A stretch of 5,569 nt of DNA from Thermoprotei archaeon (lineage in GTDB: Archaea; Thermoproteota; Thermoprotei_A; Sulfolobales; Desulfurococcaceae), in assembly GCA_003661825.1 (NCBI GenBank), contig QMWW01000079.1:1-5569 (forward strand), given 5' to 3'. Under the pieces are notes generated by a model. That model searched no databases. It worked only from the letters and a program-made list of their open reading frames with translations, and was not told where the DNA came from. Below are positions 1 through 5,569 of this stretch, piece after piece (positions within the stretch are counted from its first letter, which is position 1; each line of letters opens with the position of its first letter). Both the position numbers and the translations under genes were made by a program.

Positions 1-1134
1 ATCGCTGGATACAATGCTGTATGTTAAGGCATAGTTGCTTGTAACTATGACTGGAGAGTTTTCGTCTGGTTTCCCTATCTCTCTTAAACCAGCTGGAACG
101 GCTACAGGCTTCCTTGGATCGGTATATAGCTGGAATCTCCACATAACTAGTGGTAAGAGAACCCATCCCTCCAGAGAGTGTAGTATAAGTAGATCGGCGT
201 ATCTAGTCATTAGTATTGTGGATACAATTGCTTCCCACAGCATCTTATCCATTAGTTCTCCTTCAAGGCTAGTCCATACAGATATAGGAGTTCCTATCAA
301 TGGATACCTTACTAGCTTCCACAGGTCGTATGTAGCCTTATATCTGAGCCAGCTGAATGCTTTAATAGTATATGCTAGTCCGCCGGGGCCTACGAAACAT
401 CCAGGATCTAGTGCTAGATCCTCTACTCCCAAGCTTTCGCTCAAGGTTTTTGAGAGCGAAACTAGCTGGTCAAGGTCTCCGGGGCTTGATACCGCTAGTG
501 CTGTGTTAAACTTCTTAGCAAGCTCAGCCATAACCCTCCAGTTATCCGGAGTTGCAGCATATACTAGTGGCCTGTAATCTTCTGTGAGTATGTTTAGCCC
601 AGCCTCTACGATAGAGGGGTTCAGCGAGCACAGTACTATTGGGAGATCGGAGTTCTCTGCAACTACTTGAACCGTCTTAGCGTATTGAACAGGGTCGTTT
701 GAAGTAGACCTTATTGCCACCAAATCAAGCTTTAGCTTTTGACCTACATATTCATACTCAAAGTTCTCGATCATTTCTAGTCTCTTCAGGATCTCATCCT
801 TACTCATTGAGTCGTCAATATCGATCGCTATAGCGGTTGGATTCATGTATCTGAGCTCATGTCTGTATAGAACGTACTTTCCACCTATTTTTACAGTTCT
901 CTTCGGGCTCTTTTGTACTACCTCCTTTACTGGCGGAGCTAGCATTTCTCGTAGTTTTTCGTAGTTCTGCTTAAATTTAGGCTCTTCTAATAGTGGTGTA
1001 CAGCCTTCTAGTTCTGCCTCGAAGTTCACTAGTTTAATAGCAAATGCCATACAGTTAGGTTCCCCGCATTTACCACAGTTAGTTCCGGGTAGTAGCTTGT
1101 ACAGCTGGATTGGGTTTGGAGGTTGCCACGGCAT
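1..1134 (-). CDS. cdhE: ACDS gamma subunit, corrinoid Fe-S protein large subunit (3' end missing)
   Basis: This is the large subunit of the corrinoid iron-sulfur protein, which with CdhD carries the methyl group between tetrahydropterin and the CdhC A-cluster. I translated it by hand: 378 codons stay open to the left edge. The N-terminal 4Fe-4S domain (PF04060 type) is clear, with C20-x2-C23-x4-C28-x16-C45 after the family phrase LPGTNCGKCG; this cluster reduces inactive Co(II) corrinoid. A TIM-barrel-like region follows from about residue 95 to 345, including LALDPG and the block NSPVIVTSNYALTYSIV near the end, which is typical of CdhE. Family members run to roughly 450-480 residues, so most of the C-terminal cobalamin-binding domain is outside the window. 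The ATG directly abuts the cdhD stop, and a GGTGAT ribosome-binding site lies inside the last cdhD codons. No internal stop or frameshift was found. The family call is very secure. Confidence 0.96.
   Translation of the reverse strand, partial: MPWQPPNPIQLYKLLPGTNCGKCGEPNCMAFAIKLVNFEAELEGCTPLLEEPKFKQNYEKLREMLAPPVKEVVQKSPKRTVKIGGKYVLYRHELRYMNPTAIAIDIDDSMSKDEILKRLEMIENFEYEYVGQKLKLDLVAIRSTSNDPVQYAKTVQVVAENSDLPIVLCSLNPSIVEAGLNILTEDYRPLVYAATPDNWRVMAELAKKFNTALAVSSPGDLDQLVSLSKTLSESLGVEDLALDPGCFVGPGGLAYTIKAFSWLRYKATYDLWKLVRYPLIGTPISVWTSLEGELMDKMLWEAIVSTILMTRYADLLILHSLEGWVLLPLVMWRFQLYTDPRKPVAVPAGLREIGKPDENSPVIVTSNYALTYSIVSSD
403..422. repeat. Perfect 9-bp inverted repeat inside cdhE
   Basis: AGGATCTAG and its exact complement CTAGATCCT are separated by two bases (TG). 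The sequence lies within cdhE codons for EDLALDP, a conserved strand and turn of the barrel, so the coding need alone may explain it. The two-base centre is too tight for an ordinary RNA hairpin loop without opening inner pairs. No function is assigned. Confidence 0.55.
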
Positions 1135-2454
1135 TCATATCACCGGGAGCTTTGAAGAGAGCCAATTTAGAGCTTTCTCCGGATCCTTAGGCTTAGGTTC
1201 TGCGAATAAGTACTCTCTTATAGCTTTTATGATCTTGACGGTAAGCGGATGTAATATCATGTAGTAGTCTGCCCCTGCCAGTAAGCATATGATACAGGTT
1301 AAGGCTTCCCATAGAGGGCCCCTGATTTCCTTGGGTCCCCAGTATGGATCCATAGCTATCCATGCTTCTCTAGCGCCCCACGCATTAGCCGCTCCTACGT
1401 TAAATGGGTGCTGTAATAGCTCATTCCCCATAAGTGCTGATAACCTGGCTCTCTCCATAGCTGTGAATCCGTATTCTGTTCCATACCCTATCCCTCCGAT
1501 GTTTAGATCCAGTATTATCCTCTCTCTAGGGATCCAGTCATAGGTTTTCCTGTTTATCTCCTCAGCTTTATCTAGGTCCATGGGTGAGAAGTTGATCACA
1601 GCTGAATTTGTTTTACTGATATGTGGACATATGTCTTCGAGTTTCATATCAAGGTTTAAGCTATTGATGACTAAGCCTTCGCTTGGGAATGCTTCAAGGA
1701 CTTTTCTGAAGACAGCTGGATCCTTCTCTGGGTTGCCACTACCTCCTACTACTATAGGCACTTTGACGGCCTGCAGTATATTGTCTACGGTCTTAACAGC
1801 AGCTTCTGGCGGTAGGTCCTTGATCTGCGGGTCAGTACCCACTAGGTGTATGTCTATAGCTTCAGCTCCGTACTTCTCAACCCATAGCCTAGCCCACTCA
1901 ACTGGGTTATCGAGAACGTCGCCAAAGGCCTTCTTTACCGCTCTGGGTAATCCTATCCTTATATCAAATACGTCGCCGCCAAAGGCTGGTGGATGCGGAG
2001 GATTATATCCACGTAAATAGTAGTACGGAGGAACGGTATGTCCTCCAATTACTATTACTGTGTCTCTAGTACCTCCTTCTTTCCTAGTGGCTCCCATTTT
2101 AACCTCGACTACTTTTCCAGTATACTTGGGTGCAGGTTCTTCGAAAGCTACTTTAGCTAGCTCGACTATCTTCTTAGCAACAACCTCGACTGTTTTAGCA
2201 ACTGCAGCTGCTGCCTGAACCTCGGGCTTTTTCCCAACTTCTTTGCGAGGAGTAACTAAAACTGGTATAGGGAACGCTCCTGGCCCTGCCTGTGGAAGTG
2301 CTAGCTCTATTTCATCGGCTTCTATTTCGATATTGTAGAGCTCTACTACGCCCTTTGAGAGAGCCTCAGCTATTTTAGCTAAAAGCCCGTATATAGCTGC
2401 TTGATCTCTAACTTCCCTCTCATCTCTATCTTCTCTCTTACTAGGAGAAGCCAT
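1135..2454 (-). CDS. cdhD: ACDS delta subunit, corrinoid Fe-S protein small subunit
   Basis: This 439-residue protein is the small corrinoid Fe-S protein subunit and partner of CdhE; the pair takes a methyl group from methyl-tetrahydropterin and delivers it to CdhC. Family signs in order: a very charged first 18 residues (MASPSKREDRDEREVRDQ), a helix and short strand (about 20-53), an Ala/Val/Lys-rich linker (about 78-103), the entry motif MGATRKEGGTR (120-130), the DVFDIRIGLP strand (161-170), VGGSGNPEKDP (236-246) and a C-terminal block NAWGAREAW (357-365) followed by YWGPKEIRGPLWE (371-383). The core is the TIM barrel of family PF03599. Length is close to that of methanogen CdhD, near 436 residues. 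The ATG is preceded by GGGTGA at a 9-base spacing, 16 bases after the cdhC stop. The stop TGA is followed at once, in the same frame, by the cdhE ATG. No cofactor cysteine motif is expected here and none is seen. Confidence 0.97.
   Translation of the reverse strand: MASPSKREDRDEREVRDQAAIYGLLAKIAEALSKGVVELYNIEIEADEIELALPQAGPGAFPIPVLVTPRKEVGKKPEVQAAAAVAKTVEVVAKKIVELAKVAFEEPAPKYTGKVVEVKMGATRKEGGTRDTVIVIGGHTVPPYYYLRGYNPPHPPAFGGDVFDIRIGLPRAVKKAFGDVLDNPVEWARLWVEKYGAEAIDIHLVGTDPQIKDLPPEAAVKTVDNILQAVKVPIVVGGSGNPEKDPAVFRKVLEAFPSEGLVINSLNLDMKLEDICPHISKTNSAVINFSPMDLDKAEEINRKTYDWIPRERIILDLNIGGIGYGTEYGFTAMERARLSALMGNELLQHPFNVGAANAWGAREAWIAMDPYWGPKEIRGPLWEALTCIICLLAGADYYMILHPLTVKIIKAIREYLFAEPKPKDPEKALNWLSSKLPVI
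1139..1144 (-). promoter_or_regulatory. Ribosome-binding site of cdhE
   Basis: GGTGAT on the minus strand lies four bases before the cdhE ATG, inside the last codons of cdhD (Val-Ile). Because it sits within the upstream gene and the stop directly abuts the start, cdhE translation is probably coupled to cdhD, which would suit a 1:1 heterodimer. The assignment rests on the match to the archaeal 16S rRNA 3' end consensus (GGTGA). Confidence 0.7.
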
Positions 2455-2463
2455 GGTGCCAAG

Positions 2464-2469
2464 TCACCC
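2464..2469 (-). promoter_or_regulatory. Ribosome-binding site of cdhD
   Basis: GGGTGA on the minus strand lies in the 16-base gap after the cdhC stop, nine bases before the cdhD ATG. It supports the ATG at 2454 and hence the short, highly charged N-terminus of CdhD. Confidence 0.7.
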
Positions 2470-2470
2470 G

Positions 2471-4063
2471 TCACTTTTCTTTAGCTTGTTTGATCACAAG
2501 CTTCTCGATCTTGATCTTAACGCCTTTTAAGAGCACAGTGGTAGTAGGGCCTTTTTGCGTTTGTGTAGGTATGGTTACGGAAACCGTTATCCCCCCAGGC
2601 CCTGGAATAGTGATAGCCTGTACTCCGGCGGAGGCTCCCTGCACAGTTGCTACTGGCTGGGGTTGAGCCTGTACTGGCTGTAAAATAGCTTCTCTAGGTT
2701 TAGCTTCTTCCTCTTCTTTGCGTGGCACTGTTTCCTCCTCTTTTTTCTCCTCCTTTAGCTTCTCAGCCACTGGATGCCCTTTTTCGATCACGAACTTCTT
2801 TAGATCCTCCAGCGATTCTGCTTCTTTCTCTGTAGCTATCTTATCTTTAAGCTCCGGCGGTATAGCGTCTTCTATTCTGCTCTTCAGCTCCGACGGCATC
2901 CATACTATCCTCTTCCATCCACCGTCTGCCTGCAAGAACTTTCGGCTCCGCAGGTACAGTATTCCTAGTCCGTGAAATCCTGGAACTTGCTTTCCTCCTC
3001 CTACAGAATCAGCTATTTGGCTAAACTTTACCCCTATAGGTGTAGGACCAGTGTATCCTCTATGAACTAATCCCAGAGCATCTAGTTCTGGTATGTAGAA
3101 AGAGGCTACTTCGAAACATCCACAAGAAGTATGTGTGTATTCAAAGGCTGAGTATAAGCATATCCTCTGAACAGCACCGTTCGATAGCTTTTTAACAGAT
3201 TCGTTTACGCCGGTATATTCGCCTTTTACGGGATCTACTAGTTCTCCCTTAGGAACAGGCTGTATTGGACCCTTAGGATCTATAAGAGCTGCTACTCTTG
3301 CATCAACCCATGATATAGCTCCGCAGTTCGCAGGTCTTTCAGGCGTAATTATGCATACATGTGTAGGTGCAAATGATTGACAGAGCTTGCATGCATAGAA
3401 TGTATCAACGTCTTCATCTCTTAAACCAAGCGCTCTGCGATCCCTCTCTTCATAAACCTTCATTGCTTGCTCATGTAGCGCTTCAACAACGCTAGGCTCA
3501 GTTATGAATATTATCTGCATCTTCTCTATTACTGGAAACGCTGACTTGAACAGTCTATATAGTGCTGTCCCTATATACTTGAACGAGTTAAGACCTTTAG
3601 CATAGGATCTCTTGCTCACTCTAAGCCATATGTCGTATCTTTGGTTTAAGTGCATATATCCTTGTACATAGTTGCTGAACTCGTGTATTCTCCTCTCTAG
3701 AACTCCTTCGGCTTCTTCCTCTAGCTTCTCTCCAGATGCCTCAATTATTACAGCATATGGATAACGACCTCCTTCTTCTAGCTCGTCAAGGTCTTTACCT
3801 ATAACGATTATCCTACCATCTTCTATTTCTTCGGGTTTTTTCACCCTAAATAGCTCAAATTTGTACTTAACCTTTGGTCCGCCTAGTTCCACGTACATGT
3901 CGTTCTTTCTAACCCTTTGCCCTTCATACTGTGGCCCTACATCTACTGGTATATCCGTGAAAGGACCTTTTGGTGGAGGAGGTGGAGCTTTAAATATTTT
4001 CACCGACACCGTCTCCGGAATTTCAACTGGTGATAGGATCTTAACATCGGCTTTCTTATTCAT
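2471..4063 (-). CDS. cdhC: ACDS beta subunit, acetyl-CoA synthase
   Basis: This subunit makes or breaks the C-C and C-S bonds of acetyl-CoA at the Ni-Ni-Fe4S4 A-cluster. All six expected ligands are visible: C225-x2-C228-x8-C237-x9-C247 for the Fe4S4 part and C314-G-C316 for the distal Ni. The 89-residue distance between the first cysteine and the CGC motif equals, as I recall it, that in Methanosarcina thermophila CdhC (C189 to C278). F231 matches the conserved phenylalanine near the active site (F195 there). Other family blocks are GQRVRKNDMYVELGGPK (48-64), YMHLNQRYDIWLRVS (136-150), GGGKQVPGFHGLGI (355-368) and LQADGGWKRIVWMPS (377-391). It lacks the large bacterial N-terminal CODH-binding domain, as archaeal forms do, but has about 36 extra N-terminal residues with a PPPPPKGP run (27-34). 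A Lys/Glu-rich then Pro/Gln-rich tail spans about 433-475 and ends in a Val/Ile/Thr-rich patch. GAGGTG six bases before the ATG supports the start. Confidence 0.98.
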   Translation of the reverse strand: MNKKADVKILSPVEIPETVSVKIFKAPPPPPKGPFTDIPVDVGPQYEGQRVRKNDMYVELGGPKVKYKFELFRVKKPEEIEDGRIIVIGKDLDELEEGGRYPYAVIIEASGEKLEEEAEGVLERRIHEFSNYVQGYMHLNQRYDIWLRVSKRSYAKGLNSFKYIGTALYRLFKSAFPVIEKMQIIFITEPSVVEALHEQAMKVYEERDRRALGLRDEDVDTFYACKLCQSFAPTHVCIITPERPANCGAISWVDARVAALIDPKGPIQPVPKGELVDPVKGEYTGVNESVKKLSNGAVQRICLYSAFEYTHTSCGCFEVASFYIPELDALGLVHRGYTGPTPIGVKFSQIADSVGGGKQVPGFHGLGILYLRSRKFLQADGGWKRIVWMPSELKSRIEDAIPPELKDKIATEKEAESLEDLKKFVIEKGHPVAEKLKEEKKEEETVPRKEEEEAKPREAILQPVQAQPQPVATVQGASAGVQAITIPGPGGITVSVTIPTQTQKGPTTTVLLKGVKIKIEKLVIKQAKEK

Positions 4064-4104
4064 TAATTACACCTCATATTGGGTAGTAGCTATAAGCTGA
4101 AAAT
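4064..4104 (-). other. 41-base cdhB-cdhC intercistronic gap
   Basis: This is the longest non-coding stretch of the window. Read on the minus strand, it holds an AT-rich element (CTTATAG, complement of 4092-4098), then CTACTACCC, then the cdhC ribosome-binding site. The AT-rich element resembles a weak archaeal TATA box, but it lies only about 29-35 bases from the start codon and no convincing BRE purine run precedes it, so I do not call a promoter. No stable hairpin or T-run terminator is evident. Confidence 0.45.
4070..4075 (-). promoter_or_regulatory. Ribosome-binding site of cdhC
   Basis: GAGGTG on the minus strand lies six bases before the cdhC ATG, at normal archaeal spacing. It is the cleanest such site in the window and decides the start: it supports the extended 530-residue CdhC rather than a shorter form beginning at the internal Met of NDMYVELGG. 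It sits in the only intergenic gap longer than 16 bases, so cdhC can be translated independently of cdhB. Confidence 0.78.
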
Positions 4105-4644
4105 CTAATTTAACTTTTTTATATGCTCTCTAATCTTCTCTATAAGTTTGCATAAGTTCTTATACCATACTCGAAGCGGTAGTGAAGGCATAGTCCATGT
4201 GGCATTAGGTTGAGCATAGGGTTCTATTGATAGGGTTTTTATGTGTGGAACATAGTGTTTTAGGTAGTTTAGCAGTAGCCACGCATAAGCGTACTGGAAG
4301 CCAATAACTATTACTAGGTCATAGCTATTTGAAGCTGCTACTTCTTTAACAGCTTCTAACGGAGGCTTAATCCAATACTTTCTATAGCCTGATGAATCTA
4401 GCTCTCTGACAACTCTAGAACTAGTAGTTACTATATCAGCATTTATCGCGGCAGCGAGCTCAGCTATTTTCTCAACAATGCTCTCCCCGGTGCTCTCCTC
4501 GATCTTGGCTATCTGCGAACCCACCAGTAGAACTGGGTTCTTGTATCTCATGATGGTCTTTGCTAAACTATCAACATTTGACATAACAGTAGCCTTTATC
4601 GGACCCGGAGGTATATCGCCCCAAAGCCAGTACTCTATACCCAT
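4105..4644 (-). CDS. cdhB: ACDS epsilon subunit, partner of CO dehydrogenase
   Basis: This 179-residue protein belongs to the archaeal-only CdhB family (PF02552), which forms the alpha2-epsilon2 CO dehydrogenase subcomplex with CdhA and has a Rossmann-like fold related to DHS/NAD- or FAD-binding domains. It is thought to help electron transfer between CdhA and flavin or ferredoxin, although its exact role is unsettled. Visible signs are the first strand and turn NPVLLVGS (36-43), the central strand SYDLVIVIGFQYAYA (107-121) and the ending LSIEPYAQPNATWTM (138-152), all in the family order. The length is near the usual 165-180. The first ATG is preferred over M21 because GGTGAG lies six bases upstream and because the leader before the first strand has the usual family length. 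That ribosome-binding site shares bases with the cdhA stop codon, so translation is probably coupled. The N-terminus is rich in aromatic residues (YWLWGDIPPGP, 5-15). There is no signal peptide and no metal-binding motif. Confidence 0.95.
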   Translation of the reverse strand: MGIEYWLWGDIPPGPIKATVMSNVDSLAKTIMRYKNPVLLVGSQIAKIEESTGESIVEKIAELAAAINADIVTTSSRVVRELDSSGYRKYWIKPPLEAVKEVAASNSYDLVIVIGFQYAYAWLLLNYLKHYVPHIKTLSIEPYAQPNATWTMPSLPLRVWYKNLCKLIEKIREHIKKLN

Positions 4645-4650
4645 AGCCTA

Positions 4651-4656
4651 CTCACC
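4651..4656 (-). promoter_or_regulatory. Ribosome-binding site of cdhB, overlapping the cdhA stop
   Basis: GGTGAG on the minus strand contains the TGA stop of cdhA (4654-4652) and lies six bases before the cdhB ATG. The overlap suggests that a ribosome ending cdhA can begin cdhB directly, matching the alpha2-epsilon2 pairing of their products. Confidence 0.7.
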
Positions 4657-5569
4657 CACTTCTCCTAGCTCTATATTTCTCAACGACCTCTGGGAGGAGC
4701 GTTGGATTAGGAACAACTGGTTTTTCTTTCCATCCTACTTCTTTCAGGTAGCTGAGTACTTCGTCTCTGTAAACTAGTGGTACGTCTGACTCTGTTCTAA
4801 TGTATAGATGTATGTCTGGTGGTAACTTATCGTCACCATAGTATTTCTTGTAAAGCGAGATGTAGTTGGTTAGCTTGATCGCTCTACCCTGGGGTGTGTC
4901 TGCAGGCCTTATACACAACTTAGCTATAGCAACCATAGCCTCCTCCACAGACTCAGCTGCGTAGAACAGGTGCTCGGGGGCTGGTCCTCCGTATACTCTC
5001 TCACCACTCATAGCATCGTATACATACCATTCTTTCTCGTTATATTTATCGCCTAGAAGCATTCTCCTGTACTTTAGTCCGTGAGGGCCGACAACTACTG
5101 GTATTCCAAGGCGCCAGAAACCTGAAGCTATAGCGGCCGCCTTCTGGCTCATAGCCCCCCATGCCACACCCACGGCCCCTACTCTGTTCAGTATATAGTC
5201 AGCTACTTCTGCATAGTTTGCTCTTAGGGGTATCTTTGCGAAGATATTCGCTATCTTTATTGCTGCATCAGATATGTGAGCATTAGCTACACACGAACCA
5301 ACGTTAACTAACCCCCCTGCTTCAAATACTCCAGAGAACTCCTCGTAAGGAGTTTTTCCTTCTTCGTTCTTATACATGGATATAGCCATTGCTGAACAGC
5401 CTGAAGCTGTTACTATATATCTCCTAGAAGCGAACTCTCTAGCCATCTCAGCTACTTCTTGTGCTCCATCTGGCCAGTTAGCACAGCCTACAAAAGCTAC
5501 TACCCCAGGAATAGTTCCAAGCACTATATCTCTACCAACCGCTCTGATCTCAGTGTCCTGAATAGGCCC
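4652..5569 (-). CDS. cdhA: ACDS alpha subunit, Ni-Fe-S CO dehydrogenase (5' end missing)
   Basis: This is the C-terminal 305 residues of CdhA, which oxidises CO to CO2 or reduces CO2 to CO for CdhC. The frame runs open to the right edge; the first in-frame GTG at 5524 is an internal valine, since upstream codons continue the family sequence (QDTEIRAVGRDIVLGTIPG). Counting from the first residue in the window, three C-cluster cysteines are visible: C29 in GCANWP, C58 in ASGCSA and C93 in GSCVANAH, corresponding to C451, C481 and the last C-cluster cysteine of bacterial CooS. K143 in MSQKAAAI matches the lysine (K563 in CooS) proposed as acid/base. The C93-K143 distance is longer than in CooS, as expected of the archaeal form. 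Full CdhA proteins are near 750-800 residues, so the N-terminal ligands, the ferredoxin-like clusters and the B/D clusters are all outside. It ends in a basic tail (YRARRSG), seven bases before cdhB. Confidence 0.97.
   Translation of the reverse strand, partial: GPIQDTEIRAVGRDIVLGTIPGVVAFVGCANWPDGAQEVAEMAREFASRRYIVTASGCSAMAISMYKNEEGKTPYEEFSGVFEAGGLVNVGSCVANAHISDAAIKIANIFAKIPLRANYAEVADYILNRVGAVGVAWGAMSQKAAAIASGFWRLGIPVVVGPHGLKYRRMLLGDKYNEKEWYVYDAMSGERVYGGPAPEHLFYAAESVEEAMVAIAKLCIRPADTPQGRAIKLTNYISLYKKYYGDDKLPPDIHLYIRTESDVPLVYRDEVLSYLKEVGWKEKPVVPNPTLLPEVVEKYRARRSG

Noticed and set aside
35..577. 180-codon open frame on the plus strand
   Set aside because: It lies wholly opposite cdhE, whose family is certain. 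The translation is Ser/Leu-rich with no recognisable motif, as expected of an antisense shadow.
1289..1543. Other plus-strand open frames here and at 2718-2975, 3861-4100, 4478-4777 and 5376-5561
   Set aside because: All are mirror frames of secure cdh genes. Low-complexity Ser/Phe stretches, such as that opposite the Lys/Glu tail of CdhC, are antisense artefacts.
1580..2020. 146-codon open frame on the plus strand
   Set aside because: It is antisense to the conserved barrel of cdhD, with no domain signs and no ribosome-binding site of the type used by the real genes.
4111..4120. T-run as a possible terminator
   Set aside because: TAACTTTTTT is on the plus strand, where no gene is transcribed; on the minus strand it is an A-run encoding the Lys-Lys-Leu end of CdhB.
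5522..5524. GTG as a start codon for the right-most gene
   Set aside because: The frame stays open to the edge and upstream codons still encode CdhA-like sequence. The first visible C-cluster cysteine lies only 13 residues after the GTG, and the other ligands must be further upstream, so this is an internal valine of a truncated gene.
1..5569. A previously undescribed system
   Set aside because: All five genes are recognisable ACDS subunits in a familiar order with intact key residues where visible. No unexplained gene or non-coding block remains.

Overview
The window holds the core of an archaeal acetyl-CoA decarbonylase/synthase (ACDS, CODH/ACS) operon. All genes lie on the minus strand, in the transcription order cdhA (3' part only), cdhB, cdhC, cdhD, cdhE (5' part only). 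Practically every base is coding: the three non-zero gaps are 7, 41 and 16 bases, and cdhD and cdhE have none. No RNA gene, mobile element, CRISPR array or clear terminator was seen. The operon promoter must lie beyond the right edge (upstream of cdhA).

The genes point to an archaeon. A separate epsilon subunit (CdhB) is an archaeal trait of these complexes, CdhC has the short archaeal architecture without the large N-terminal CODH-docking domain of bacterial AcsB, and the ribosome-binding sites are of the GGTGA/GAGGTG type. Frequent ATA, CTA and AGG/AGA codons, purine-rich coding strands and Lys/Glu/Arg-rich proteins suggest a thermophile. The sequence alone does not tell a methanogen from an Archaeoglobales-like organism or an uncultured Thermoproteota lineage.

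Layout from right to left, which is the direction of transcription: 5569-4652 is the last 305 residues of the Ni-Fe-S CO dehydrogenase subunit CdhA, with three C-cluster cysteines and the proposed acid/base lysine. 4644-4105 is CdhB. 4063-2471 is the acetyl-CoA synthase CdhC, with all six A-cluster cysteines. 2454-1135 is CdhD and 1134-1 is the first 378 residues of CdhE; together these form the corrinoid Fe-S protein. The last roughly 90 residues of CdhE, expected to contribute to cobalamin binding, lie beyond position 1.

Together the proteins interconvert CO2, a methyl group carried on a tetrahydropterin, CoA and acetyl-CoA. CdhA/CdhB reduce CO2 to CO or run the reverse, CdhD/CdhE shuttle the methyl group on a corrinoid, and CdhC joins methyl, CO and CoA at its Ni-Fe-S A-cluster. 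The direction in vivo (carbon fixation or acetyl-CoA cleavage) cannot be read from the window. This is a known system rather than a new one. The points worth a second look are the missing CooC-type maturation gene between cdhC and cdhD, an in-frame TGA-ATG junction that separates CdhD from CdhE by only a stop codon, the extended ends of CdhC, and unusual CTAG abundance.
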